Source: Shewanella jiangmenensis (GTDB lineage Bacteria > Pseudomonadota > Gammaproteobacteria > Enterobacterales > Shewanellaceae). From it: a stretch of 64,000 bases of DNA. A program made the translations under genes and the position numbers. How positions within the stretch are numbered: position 1 is the first letter of the stretch; every line of letters starts with the position of its first letter. The stretch spans positions 1 to 64,000 of the forward strand of contig NZ_JAHEPS010000002.1 in assembly GCF_018596335.1 (NCBI RefSeq), given 5' to 3'. Below the pieces are notes generated by a model that was given only the letters and a program-made list of their open reading frames with translations, had not been told where the DNA came from and made no database searches. This document shows positions 46,228 to 55,474 of the stretch, in pieces.

Positions 46228-46935
46228 TTATTTCACTGTCACAACCACGCGGGCCACGGGGTTGAGCCAGCGATGGATACGACTGTCGAGATCCGAGGTG
46301 CCGCCATTGGGATCGGTATCACCGAGTACTCCGGGGTGAATGTGCACCTTATCGTTACCTGAGCCATCGGCCACGCCGGTGCCATTGCCATTGCTGCCGC
46401 CATTGCCGCCGGGCGCTGCCGGAATGCCGGGCTGACCGGGCGCGCCTGCGCCGTTAATGATTTCATCGTTGGCTTCGGTGCCCGCATCGTAGGCGTTGAG
46501 ATACAGGGTGTAAGTGCCCGCTTCGGTGGGAATAGGCCAGGCATCAAGGCCGATAAAGGCATCGTTGGTGGGCAGCACCATGGCGACAAGGCTTAAGTGG
46601 GTCTGGCTGCCGCTATTCATCAACACGCCGGAAACGCTGCTGCCTGCGGCCATGAGGCCAGCTGCTGGGTTTTGTACTGTGGCGCCACCTGCGCCTTCGA
46701 CCTGGGTCACCAGCTCATCGATAGCACCGCCTTCGGCCATTTTTTGCAGGGCGGCCGTGGCCATTTCACCGCTTTGAAACAGGTGCACATCTGCGCCGTG
46801 GGCGGCGATCAGCACTGGGGTAAAGTGGTTGCCGTGGGTGAGGTTGGTGATGCTGATATCCAGTTCGGCGCTGTGGCCGATAAGCGGCAAGGCAGCGGTA
46901 AGCAGGGCGCCTGCGGGCAGTAATTTGTGAGCCAT
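46228..46935 (-). CDS. Spondin-domain exported protein
   Basis: A 235-residue protein with a cleavable signal peptide (MAHKLLPAGALLTAALPLIGHSA). A Spondin_N-like domain contains LDISITNLTHGNHFTPVLIAAHG, MVLPTNDAFIGLDAW and NAYDAGTEANDE. A Gly/Asn/Pro-rich segment near residues 180-205 is followed by KVHIHPGVLGD, matching the HxHPGV motif of the next gene. There is no lipobox, so it is probably periplasmic, secreted or surface-attached. The start at 46935 follows AAGGAGA; the longer frame to 46971 is not needed. It is the first gene of the predicted four-gene operon with the response regulator and kinase. Confidence 0.85.
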   Translation of the reverse strand: MAHKLLPAGALLTAALPLIGHSAELDISITNLTHGNHFTPVLIAAHGADVHLFQSGEMATAALQKMAEGGAIDELVTQVEGAGGATVQNPAAGLMAAGSSVSGVLMNSGSQTHLSLVAMVLPTNDAFIGLDAWPIPTEAGTYTLYLNAYDAGTEANDEIINGAGAPGQPGIPAAPGGNGGSNGNGTGVADGSGNDKVHIHPGVLGDTDPNGGTSDLDSRIHRWLNPVARVVVTVK

Positions 46936-47160
46936 GGTGTTTCTCCTTGTTGGGTTTGATGGAGAAAGCATCCGCTCGGAACTTCACTTAAATATCCCGC
47001 AAATATCACAATTTCATCACGGATGGCGGAGTAATCCGCCAAATAATGCGTTTTATAAAGGCAGGTTGGCGTTTGGACCAGCATGCTGTACAAGTTTTTG
47101 CATGGGAAGCGCAAAGACAGGTTTCAGCGCAGCCATAAATAGGGTATTTTCGGCGCGTTA

Positions 47161-49737
47161 ATGCAGTACCGGCGCACAGGCGTCGGAATTAAACGGCCAT
47201 GGTTCAAGATGCACATAGGCAAAAAATTTCTGGTTTTTATCGTTGGCTTTTGTTTGCCGGCGATGTTGCTCGTCTATTGGGGCATGGGGCTGTGGTTTGA
47301 GCAAAAAGCCGCAGTGATGCGCGAGCAAACCATCTCCCAGGAGTTGGTGAGTATTGGTGAGCAGTACGATCGCACTGTCAAACGGCAGCTGCTGCTCAGC
47401 CACATCTACGCCAGCCCGCTGAATCTGCTTGATGAGCAGTCCCGCGATGCCATGGACTCCGCCTGGCATGAGCGCACCCACGCCATGGGGCTGCATTTCT
47501 TCCGCTATTTGAACGGCACCCTGTATGCGCTTGGTGAAAACGCCGACAGCGAGCTGCCGCCCGACCTGGTGCATGCGCTGGTGTCCGGTCCCGATGAAGC
47601 AACCGGCGCCGCCTTGCTGGACGGCGTGCCGCACCTGCTGACGTCAATCCGCATCGGCGATGCCCGGGTGCTGGTGTCACGCACCTTTGCCGAGGGCGAG
47701 CTTGAGCGGCTTGGTCAGTCCGGCGTGGTCGACCATATCCGCCTGGTGCAGCTGCGCCATGATAGGGCTGCCGATGGCGATGCCTATCTGGTGCCAGTGC
47801 CTTCGCTTGATGGCTCAAGATTGGCGCTGCAGGTGACCTTTGTCTCTGCCGGTGCCTGGAACCTGACCGCATCGCCGGATTTGGTGGTGATGGCGGTGCT
47901 GCTGCTTGGGCTCTTGGTATTGGCGCTGGGGTATTTGTGGATAAGCCGCAGCCTGGTTGCGCCGCTTCGTACCCTGATGACCCAACTTGGCCACATCGAC
48001 CCCAATGCCAGTGAATATCATCCACTCAATGCCGATGGCTGCCCGGAAGTGCTGCAGTTTTCTCAGGTCAGCAATCAACTGCTGGCGGAGATTTTTGCCC
48101 AGAAGGAGCGCGCCCGCGCCATCCTTGAAGGCATTGCCGATGCGGTGCTGCTGACTGATATCGAAGGGCGGGTGCTGTATTTCAATCCGCCGGCCGCCCG
48201 TTTGCTTGGCGGCGAAATCCTGCGCCATGGCCAGCAGATTGAGCGGCTGCTTGGCTGGGACACAAACAGCATTACCGATTTTCTGCTAAGCAGTGGTAAG
48301 CCCCGCAAAAACCACTGTTTCCGTTATCAAAACCACCTGCTGCAAAGCACCTTGAGCCGGATTGAAGATCATCAAGGCCAGCAGCAGGGCGCGCTGGTGG
48401 CGCTGCGTAACATCACCGCCGAAGAGCGCCTTAAGGCAGAGCTCAGGCGTCAGGCCGAAGAAGACCCCATTACCGGTTTGCCAAACCGCGCCACCTTTGA
48501 GGCGCGGCTCGATAAGGTTTCGGTTAAAGACAGCTCGGCGGCCGTGTGTTATCTCGACCTGGAGCAATTCAAAATCATCAACGACAGCTGCGGCCATCTC
48601 GAAGGCGACCGTATGCTGCAAATGGTTGCCCACTGCTTGCAGGGCGGTATTCAAAGCCATGACATGCTGGCACGGCTCGGCGGCGACGAATTTGGCATTT
48701 TGCTGCTCGGGCGCAGCGCCCATGAGGTGGCCCGGCTGATGAAAGAGCTGCAGCGGCAATTGTCACTGCAGGTGCTTGAATATCAGGGGCAGTGTTATCG
48801 GGTTGGCGTGAGTATTGGGGTGGCCTTTGCCCGCACGCCGCTGCCGCCGCTGCGGGAGCTGTTTAAAGATGCCGACATCGCCTGTATTGCCGCCAAGCGT
48901 AAGGGCAGCAATCAAATTCACTTTTACGACGATAAAGACAAAGAGCTCAACTACGAGCGTAATGCGCCCAAGTGGGCGATGCGCATTGCCCGTGCTATCC
49001 ACAGCCGTGAGCTGGAGCTGTACTTTCAGCCCATTCACGCGCTGGAAGCAGCTAACCCACGCCAGCGGATGGAGATTCTGCTAAGGATCCGCGAGAGTGA
49101 CGGCCGTATGCTGCCGCCAGCGCAGTTTATCGCCTCGGCTGAGCGCTTCAAGTTAATGCCGGATGTAGATAAGGCGGTGATTTCCATGGCAATGCAGTGG
49201 CTTGCCGCGAGGCCTGAGCTTTGGCGCGATCACTGTCTGTCGATTAACCTTTCCGGAAATTCGCTCGGCGTGGAAGGGATGGAAACCTTTATCCTTGATG
49301 AGCTAAAGCGCACCGGCGCGCCCTCAAGCTGTATCTGTTTTGAAATCACCGAAACCACGGCCATTCAAAATCGCCAGCGGGCACTGGATATGCTTAAAAG
49401 CCTGCGCAAACAGGGTTTTGCCTTTGCCATCGACGACTTTGGCAGCGGCTTTGCGTCCTACGGGTACCTTAGGGAATTGCCGGTGGATTACGTGAAAATC
49501 GACGGCTGCTTTGTGCGCCAGCTCGCCAGTAACGCCAAGGACTACGCCATCGTCAAATCCATTCACGACGTATGCGCCGTGATGGGCATAGAGACGGTGG
49601 CCGAGTTTGTTGAAAGTCAGGACATTATCGAAAAGCTCGAAGAAATCGGCATCAACTATGCCCAGGGCTATGCCGTGGGCAGGCCAAAGCCGCTGGCCGA
49701 TTACCACGGCCGCCCCAAACTCGCCCGCCTTGCCTGA
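47161..49737 (+). CDS. Membrane GGDEF/EAL-domain protein with an altered EAL motif
   Basis: An 858-residue protein predicted to act on cyclic-di-GMP. A first membrane helix (KFLVFIVGFCLPAMLLVYWG) and a second (VVMAVLLLGLLVLALGYLW, about 242-260) enclose a periplasmic region of CHASE4-like size. A HAMP-like and a PAS region follow. GGDEF is intact (LGGDEFGI near 509). The EAL signature reads EILLRI near 638, so the second residue of EAL is Ile. DDFGSGFASYGYLRELPVDYVKID is otherwise normal. EIL variants can still be active, so this is not proof of loss. The start may be 47161 or MHIGKKF at 47209; neither has a clear ribosome site. Confidence 0.9.
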   Translation: MQYRRTGVGIKRPWFKMHIGKKFLVFIVGFCLPAMLLVYWGMGLWFEQKAAVMREQTISQELVSIGEQYDRTVKRQLLLSHIYASPLNLLDEQSRDAMDSAWHERTHAMGLHFFRYLNGTLYALGENADSELPPDLVHALVSGPDEATGAALLDGVPHLLTSIRIGDARVLVSRTFAEGELERLGQSGVVDHIRLVQLRHDRAADGDAYLVPVPSLDGSRLALQVTFVSAGAWNLTASPDLVVMAVLLLGLLVLALGYLWISRSLVAPLRTLMTQLGHIDPNASEYHPLNADGCPEVLQFSQVSNQLLAEIFAQKERARAILEGIADAVLLTDIEGRVLYFNPPAARLLGGEILRHGQQIERLLGWDTNSITDFLLSSGKPRKNHCFRYQNHLLQSTLSRIEDHQGQQQGALVALRNITAEERLKAELRRQAEEDPITGLPNRATFEARLDKVSVKDSSAAVCYLDLEQFKIINDSCGHLEGDRMLQMVAHCLQGGIQSHDMLARLGGDEFGILLLGRSAHEVARLMKELQRQLSLQVLEYQGQCYRVGVSIGVAFARTPLPPLRELFKDADIACIAAKRKGSNQIHFYDDKDKELNYERNAPKWAMRIARAIHSRELELYFQPIHALEAANPRQRMEILLRIRESDGRMLPPAQFIASAERFKLMPDVDKAVISMAMQWLAARPELWRDHCLSINLSGNSLGVEGMETFILDELKRTGAPSSCICFEITETTAIQNRQRALDMLKSLRKQGFAFAIDDFGSGFASYGYLRELPVDYVKIDGCFVRQLASNAKDYAIVKSIHDVCAVMGIETVAEFVESQDIIEKLEEIGINYAQGYAVGRPKPLADYHGRPKLARLA

Positions 49738-49805
49738 GTTTGCAAAGCCCTCGTGAATGTGACAGTGTAAGTCATTGTTACTATAAATGATTAAGCGTGG
49801 GGCTT

Positions 49806-50606
49806 ATGGGCGGGCTGAACGGAAAAGTGGTGCTGCTGACGGGCGCATCGGAAGGCATAGGTCGGGCGCTGGCGCCCGTGCTGCTGGCTGAGGGCTGCAG
49901 TTTACTGCTCAGTGCCCGCAGCGCCGAGCGGCTGGAAAGTCTGCGGCTTGAGCTTGGTGCCAGTGATAAGGTGCAAATCCATGTCGCCGATGTCAGCGAT
50001 GAAAGCGCCTGTAAGGACCTTATCGATGCTTGTATAGACAAGTTCGGCCGACTCGACATCCTCATCAACAACGCCGGTATGACCATGTGGTCGCGCTTCG
50101 ATGCGCTGCAGCGGCTCGATATTCTCGACACCATTATGCAGGTTAACTACCTTGCTCCCGCCCGACTTACCCATTTTGCCTTGCCCTACCTTAAGCAGAG
50201 TCGGGGGCAAATCGTCGCCATCGCTTCGGTGGCGGGCTTAACCGGCGTGCCAACCCGCAGCGGCTATGCCGCCTCCAAGCATGCCATGATTGGATTTTTT
50301 GACTCCCTCAGAATAGAACTTGCCGACGCAGGCGTGGCCGTGACCGTGATTTGCCCCGACTTTGTGGTGTCGCAAATCCATAAGCGGGCGCTGGATGGCC
50401 GGGGTGAGGCGCTGGGTAAAAGCCCGATGCAGGAAGGCAAAATTCAGAGTGCCGACGACTGCGCCAAAGCCATGTTACCCGCCATCGCAGGGCGTGAGCG
50501 GCTGCTGATTATGTCGCTGCGCGGCCGCCTTGGCCGCTGGCTGCGCCTGCTGTGGCCATCCCTTATCGACAGCATTGCCAAAAAGGCCATAGCCTCTGGG
50601 CATTGA
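49806..50606 (+). CDS. Short-chain dehydrogenase/reductase
   Basis: A 266-residue classical SDR with the nucleotide-binding motif TGASEGIG near residue 13, NNAG near 90, and the catalytic Ser (IASVAG) and YAASK pair. Its C-terminal third is basic and Leu/Trp-rich (RGRLGRWLRLLWPSL), like the DHRS7-type members that associate with membranes. The substrate is unknown. I chose ATG 49806, with GTGGGG just upstream, over the GTG at 49797. It is convergent with the metalloprotease gene, with a shared terminator between them. Confidence 0.85.
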   Translation: MGGLNGKVVLLTGASEGIGRALAPVLLAEGCSLLLSARSAERLESLRLELGASDKVQIHVADVSDESACKDLIDACIDKFGRLDILINNAGMTMWSRFDALQRLDILDTIMQVNYLAPARLTHFALPYLKQSRGQIVAIASVAGLTGVPTRSGYAASKHAMIGFFDSLRIELADAGVAVTVICPDFVVSQIHKRALDGRGEALGKSPMQEGKIQSADDCAKAMLPAIAGRERLLIMSLRGRLGRWLRLLWPSLIDSIAKKAIASGH

Positions 50607-50640
50607 GGCTTGCCGTTGCCGGGGTGATGACCCCAAAAAT

Positions 50641-50667
50641 AAAAAACGCCCCGAGGGGCGTTTATTG
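50641..50667. terminator. Bidirectional terminator between SDR and metalloprotease
   Basis: AAAAAACGCCCC and GGGGCGTTTATT form a stem with a GA loop and A/T runs on both sides, between two converging genes. Confidence 0.85.
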
Positions 50668-50704
50668 CGTGATGCTTTGTTGAAAGCTCGGGTTGGTCAA
50701 TGAC

Positions 50705-53700
50705 TCATTGCACCGGTGGGCAGCTCGCCGGTGAGTTGCCATCACGCCAGGTGGTGGCTGCATCATCAACCGACAGCGGCAGGAAGCTTAGTCCCTCACT
50801 CATGTTGGCTGGTGGCAGGTCGGTTTCGAGCACATACATGCCCATGGCGAGCGTACCCTTGGTGGCATTGGCCTGTGCCTGAGTGGCGGCGAGGCTTGAG
50901 TAACGCAGCCCCAGCATATCGAAGTGGCTCTGCCAGTTAAGGCCGGTGAGCTTGCTTAACGACGCCAGCATAAAGTCGTTGCCGGGAATGTCGCGCACCT
51001 TGCGACCGCCATAAACGCTGTGGCCTTCAAACGGGAACAGGCCAAAACCGAGTCGGTCTTTATTGGCATCCCAGTTGGCTTGATTACCGCTTAAGGCGCC
51101 AAAGATGCGCTGGTGCTGGTACAGCAGGGTGAAGATATTGAAACCATTGGCCAGACGGGTACCGTCGGCCAGTTCCATGCCGTGGGCACGCAGCGCCATC
51201 TGGATGTAAAACGCCATCCGGTAGCCGTTGTGTACCGCGTAGCTATTGCTCTTCCAGGGCGCTTCGTAGCGGCTGTCGCCCGCATCCAGTACCTTACAGT
51301 TGGCGCCAAGCACTACACGGTTGCCGCTGCTGTTTTTCACCTTGGCGGCATCTGACATAAACACATAAAACAGATCTTTATGGTTCATATGGCCGTCGGT
51401 GATTACGTTGCTGTTGCCGTCACGCACATAGTGGGCCTGCCACTTCACCACGTAGGGGAAAATGTTGTTGGAGTTTTCCCCGGCGCGGCTGCCGTAACCG
51501 GCCCAGTTGTCGGCATCGACTGCTGCGGCGTACTGCACATTGAGGCGGTTTACCTGCAGGTTATGGCCAAGTTCGTGGTTGTCGCCCCAGCCGGTGGGGC
51601 TGATGTTCCAGGCCGCATCCCAGGGGTTGCCGCTGCAGCCGCTGCCGCAGTGGGCGTTCTGGTCGTAGTTGGCGTGCTGAATGATGCTGCGGGTGTGCAG
51701 GGTGGCATCCAGACACTCGTTGCCAATCATATTCACGCAGGCGGCTTTGACATCGGCAGGCAAAGATTCAGCCAGGGTTTTGCCCTGAATTTTAAAGCCA
51801 GCGAGGTTATAAACCGCGTTGATATGATCTTCGGCAACACTCTTAAGCAGGGCGCTGACGTCGGGCACAGCGCCGCCGATGGCGTTGGTAAAGCGGTCGC
51901 GGCGCATATGCTGCTCGGCGCCATCGGTGCGAAGGTCAACGTGGGGTAGCTCGGTCTGGCTTAAGCGCTCATTAAACTGCTGGATTTGCGCCTCGTCGCT
52001 GAAATTCATAATGCTCGGGTGGCGGGTGATGCCACTGGCACTGATATCGACCTTAAGCGCGCCTTCGGCACCATCCAGATACAGATACAGCGGGCCGCCG
52101 TAGGGGCTGGAGAAGCTAATGCTGCTGCCTGCGTTTAGCGGCAGGCGCTGGGTGGCAAGCTCCAGTGGCGCACGGTACACCTTCTGTTCGAATGCGCGGT
52201 TGGTGTTGCGTCTGTGGTAGTTGAGTTTGATTTCAACACCGGCAGGGGAGCTGTCGTGGCGGGTCAGGGTCACGGTTTGCCCCGGCAGCACGTACCAGCC
52301 GGTGGTGGTCCACTGGTTGGGGTAGGGCACGCCGATGGTTTTACGCTCGGTAACCTTGGCAGGGTGGGCGTAGCTTGCGTTGCTGCCCTTGGCGAGTTTG
52401 CTGCGGTCAGTGACGTATTCACCCAAATCAGGCTGCGCCGCGTTACCTTGGCGGGCGTAGTTAATCAGCCAGTCGGCAAACATGGCCTGTTGCCAGCTTT
52501 GATGTTCATCCCAGCCAATGGGGTAGTCGATGGCGGCGCGGTACTTATCGGCGAGCAGCAAGCTGGCCTTGAGGGTATCGGCATCGCCAAGGTCAAACGC
52601 ATCTGTCTCTTTGCTGTCGAGGGTAATGGCGGCGTTTCTAAGCCAATCGGCACCGGCCTTGAAGTTTTCTACAAAGGGAGCGGCATCGCAGCCAAGGAAG
52701 TTGCCGTTGCAGCTATCCAGATGTGCGGTGGTGAAGTCAGCGTTTTTCAGGTTATCCAGCAGGGTGTTGACCGCCATCAGATTGGTGTCGTCGGCGCGAA
52801 TGCTGCTTACCGCCAGCTCACTGGCATTGAGCTTTGACCAGTAGTTGCCGTAGGTCACCAGTCCCATTTGCTGATACAGCGGACTTAGCATGGGGCTTGC
52901 GTTACGCCAGTAGTTGGACAGCAAAAGCGGTATGCCAGCCGCCTTGGCCTTGGCAACCGCCGCGGCTATGCCGTCATGGCCGAGGGCTTTGCGGTCTATG
53001 TCCGACAGGATAATCAGGTCGGGCTTAAGGTTGTCTATACAAGCGGATAATTCATTGTAATCACAGGCATTGGCGTCGTTAATGCTGTGGGCATTGGCAT
53101 AGTTATTTGCCAGCCAGGTGCGGATACCTTCGTTATGGGGGAAGTACCAGCTGTCGGCGCGGCTTGGCATTTGCGCCGTGACTATGCTGAGGCCGTCAGT
53201 CTGATCTTTACCCTTGGTCAGCCAGCCGATAAGGCGTTTGAGCAGTAAATCTGTGTCGCTTGAGGTGCTGACCGAGAACAGGTTAGCGGCCATAGCGGCG
53301 CTGCGGTTGTTGCCTTCTTCTGACACCATCACCAATCCCCGCACTTCGGGGTTGCCGCTGCCATTCTGGTTTGAGGGCAGCAGCGTCAGGGTGCGCTCGG
53401 GCAGGAAGCTGGTAAAGGTGATGGAGTCGTGGCTTGGGTGCCAGTTTACCGTGGAAATCCCCTGAAACAGGCTGTCGACCAGTGCCTTGCGTTTGATTTC
53501 GCTGGCGCTGATGGCCGCCTGGGCATGGGTAATCAGCTCGGCATCCGATGCGAGACTGTGATCTTCTTTGCGGATGGCGTTGGCGGCATTGGTGATAAAG
53601 CTCGCCTTAATGGTGCAGTCGGCGCTCATCGCACCTGTGGTGTAGCTGCTGCCACTTGCGCTGGTATTAATGCTGCCATTGCAGCCCGTGATGGTATCGA

Positions 53701-53920
53701 GCACATAGCCCTGCTCGGCCGCAATGCTGAAACTGCCTTGCTTGCCGGACTCTATGCTCAGGCTTGCCGGCGAGAGTTTACCGCCGCTGCTGCTTTGGCT
53801 TGATGCTGTATACTGCACCGCACTCGGTGGCGGCGCAGTGCCGCCATCATCTGCTGAGCCTCCGCCACCGCAGCCTGACAGAAAGGCCGCCATGGTCGTT
53901 AAAACCAGGGTGTTTCTCAT
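50705..53920 (-). CDS. Large M60/ImpA-like zinc metalloprotease lipoprotein
   Basis: A 1071-residue surface or periplasmic lipoprotein. The signal ends in AFLSGC, followed by GGGG and a Pro/Ser linker. An InlB-repeat-like region (SIESGKQGSFSIAAEQGYVLD) comes next. The peptidase motif is NHELGHNLQV near residue 781. Exactly 28 residues after this HExGH comes a glutamate in AGENSNN, fitting the M60 pattern HEXXH-X(8,28)-E. Other M60 members cleave mucin-type glycoproteins, and the ImpA relatives of Pseudomonas are secreted. Whether this one acts on glycoproteins is an inference. The start has AAGGA upstream. It is a single gene. Confidence 0.82.
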   Translation of the reverse strand: MRNTLVLTTMAAFLSGCGGGGSADDGGTAPPPSAVQYTASSQSSSGGKLSPASLSIESGKQGSFSIAAEQGYVLDTITGCNGSINTSASGSSYTTGAMSADCTIKASFITNAANAIRKEDHSLASDAELITHAQAAISASEIKRKALVDSLFQGISTVNWHPSHDSITFTSFLPERTLTLLPSNQNGSGNPEVRGLVMVSEEGNNRSAAMAANLFSVSTSSDTDLLLKRLIGWLTKGKDQTDGLSIVTAQMPSRADSWYFPHNEGIRTWLANNYANAHSINDANACDYNELSACIDNLKPDLIILSDIDRKALGHDGIAAAVAKAKAAGIPLLLSNYWRNASPMLSPLYQQMGLVTYGNYWSKLNASELAVSSIRADDTNLMAVNTLLDNLKNADFTTAHLDSCNGNFLGCDAAPFVENFKAGADWLRNAAITLDSKETDAFDLGDADTLKASLLLADKYRAAIDYPIGWDEHQSWQQAMFADWLINYARQGNAAQPDLGEYVTDRSKLAKGSNASYAHPAKVTERKTIGVPYPNQWTTTGWYVLPGQTVTLTRHDSSPAGVEIKLNYHRRNTNRAFEQKVYRAPLELATQRLPLNAGSSISFSSPYGGPLYLYLDGAEGALKVDISASGITRHPSIMNFSDEAQIQQFNERLSQTELPHVDLRTDGAEQHMRRDRFTNAIGGAVPDVSALLKSVAEDHINAVYNLAGFKIQGKTLAESLPADVKAACVNMIGNECLDATLHTRSIIQHANYDQNAHCGSGCSGNPWDAAWNISPTGWGDNHELGHNLQVNRLNVQYAAAVDADNWAGYGSRAGENSNNIFPYVVKWQAHYVRDGNSNVITDGHMNHKDLFYVFMSDAAKVKNSSGNRVVLGANCKVLDAGDSRYEAPWKSNSYAVHNGYRMAFYIQMALRAHGMELADGTRLANGFNIFTLLYQHQRIFGALSGNQANWDANKDRLGFGLFPFEGHSVYGGRKVRDIPGNDFMLASLSKLTGLNWQSHFDMLGLRYSSLAATQAQANATKGTLAMGMYVLETDLPPANMSEGLSFLPLSVDDAATTWRDGNSPASCPPVQ

Positions 53921-54054
53921 GGGTAATCCTTGTTATTTTTTATAATGGTCTGGGCGGAAGTGTAACCATCATTCTAAGGTATAACCAGAGTTTATATCTG
54001 TTAATGGCTTGTTTTATATTGATTTATATTTGGCGCTAGTCAAAATTCAGGCGC

Positions 54055-54083
54055 AAAAAAGCCGGTGGGTGCACCGGCTTCTG
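54055..54083 (-). terminator. Terminator after purD
   Basis: On the minus strand AAGCCGGTG and CACCGGCTT pair and are followed by TTTTTGCG, about 35 bp after the purD stop. Confidence 0.85.
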
Positions 54084-54115
54084 TTCATTGGCAGCGGGTT
54101 ACTGCCCTGTTAGGC

Positions 54116-55417
54116 TTATTTTGCCTGCTTTTCGCGGGCGATAGCACGATAGCCAATGTCGGTACGGAAGAACACGTCGTCCCAATGGATTTCATCCACC
54201 AGAGCGTAAGCGGCCTTCTGCGCCTCGGTCACTGTGTGGCCAAGGGCGGTGGCGCACAGCACGCGGCCACCGTTGGTGACAACGCGGCCATCGACCATCT
54301 TGGTGCCGGCATGGAACACCTTGGCGTCGTTGTTGCCAAGGGACAGGCCCTCAATCACATCGCCCTTGCGGTAGTCATCCGGATAACCACCGGCGGCGAG
54401 CACCACGCCTACGGCGGCGCGGCTGTCGTACTCTGCAGTGACTTTATCGAGCTCACCACGGCAGGCGGCCAGACACAGCTCAACCAAATCGGATTTGAGG
54501 CGCATCATGATAGGCTGAGTCTCTGGGTCGCCAAAGCGGCAGTTGTATTCCAGCACCTTGGCCTTGCCCTGTGGGTCGACCATCAGGCCGGCATACAAAA
54601 AGCCGGTGTAAACATTGCCTTCGGCGGCCATGCCATCCACGGTTGGGCGAATAACGTTGGCCATCACCCAATCGTGTACGTCCTGAGTCACCACAGGGGC
54701 TGGGGAGTAAGCGCCCATACCGCCGGTGTTTGGACCCTGATCGGCGTTGTCGCGGGCCTTGTGATCCTGGCTGGTGGCCATCGGCAGAATGTTTTTGCCG
54801 TCGACCATCACGATGAAGCTGGCTTCTTCGCCCTTGAGGAACTCTTCTACCACCACGCGGGAACCGGCTTCGCCGAACTTGTTGCCAGCCAGCATATCGT
54901 CGATGGCGGCATCGGCCTCGGCCTGATCCTGAGCGATGATTACGCCCTTACCTGCGGCGAGACCATCGGCCTTGATAACCACCGGGAAGCCAGTCTTTGA
55001 GGCAAGCTCGGTCACAAAGGCCTTGGCAGGTGGAATGTCGGTGAAGTTTTTATAGTCGGCAGTCGGGATTTGATGGCGGGCCAAAAAGTCCTTGGTAAAG
55101 GCCTTGGAGCCTTCAAGCTGAGCAGCGCCCTTGGTGGGGCCAAAAATGGTCAGGCCTTCGGCGCGAAACGCATCCACCACACCAATCACCAGCGGCGCTT
55201 CAGGGCCAACTATGGTCAGGGCGATATCGCTTTGTTTGGCAAAGGCGAGCAGCGCAGGGATGTCGGTGGCATCAATCGCCACGTTTTCCACCTTGGGCTC
55301 GAGGCTGCTGCCGGCGTTGCCGGGGGCCACAAATACGGTATTTACATCGGCATTCTGAGCGGCTTTCCAGGCCAGGGCGTGTTCGCGGCCACCACTGCCA
55401 ATTACGAGAATATTCAT
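54116..55417 (-). CDS. purD: Phosphoribosylamine-glycine ligase (GAR synthetase)
   Basis: A 433-residue ATP-grasp enzyme that joins phosphoribosylamine and glycine in purine synthesis. It shows MNILVIGSGGREHALAWK at the N-terminus, VVIKADGLAAGKGV (ATP-grasp) and the family signature RFGDPETQ near residue 290. Length agrees with E. coli PurD (429). It lies 57 bp after purH on the same strand, the usual purHD operon. A small hairpin (55448-55465) stands between the two genes and could tune relative expression. A terminator follows. Confidence 0.97.
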   Translation of the reverse strand: MNILVIGSGGREHALAWKAAQNADVNTVFVAPGNAGSSLEPKVENVAIDATDIPALLAFAKQSDIALTIVGPEAPLVIGVVDAFRAEGLTIFGPTKGAAQLEGSKAFTKDFLARHQIPTADYKNFTDIPPAKAFVTELASKTGFPVVIKADGLAAGKGVIIAQDQAEADAAIDDMLAGNKFGEAGSRVVVEEFLKGEEASFIVMVDGKNILPMATSQDHKARDNADQGPNTGGMGAYSPAPVVTQDVHDWVMANVIRPTVDGMAAEGNVYTGFLYAGLMVDPQGKAKVLEYNCRFGDPETQPIMMRLKSDLVELCLAACRGELDKVTAEYDSRAAVGVVLAAGGYPDDYRKGDVIEGLSLGNNDAKVFHAGTKMVDGRVVTNGGRVLCATALGHTVTEAQKAAYALVDEIHWDDVFFRTDIGYRAIAREKQAK

Positions 55418-55447
55418 CTGCTTATTCCTTAAATCTTGAATGCGAAA

Positions 55448-55465
55448 GGCAGCCCTCAGGCTGCC
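55448..55465 (-). promoter_or_regulatory. Hairpin between purH and purD
   Basis: GGCAGCC/GGCTGCC with a CTCA loop lies in the 57-bp purH-purD spacer. Only three T residues follow on the minus strand, so it is a weak terminator or an RNA-processing/stability hairpin. Confidence 0.5.
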
Positions 55466-55474
55466 TCAATCTTA

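Noticed and set aside
54065-55000. 311-codon plus frame antisense to purD
   Set aside because: Shadow of purD, with no ribosome site or family signature.
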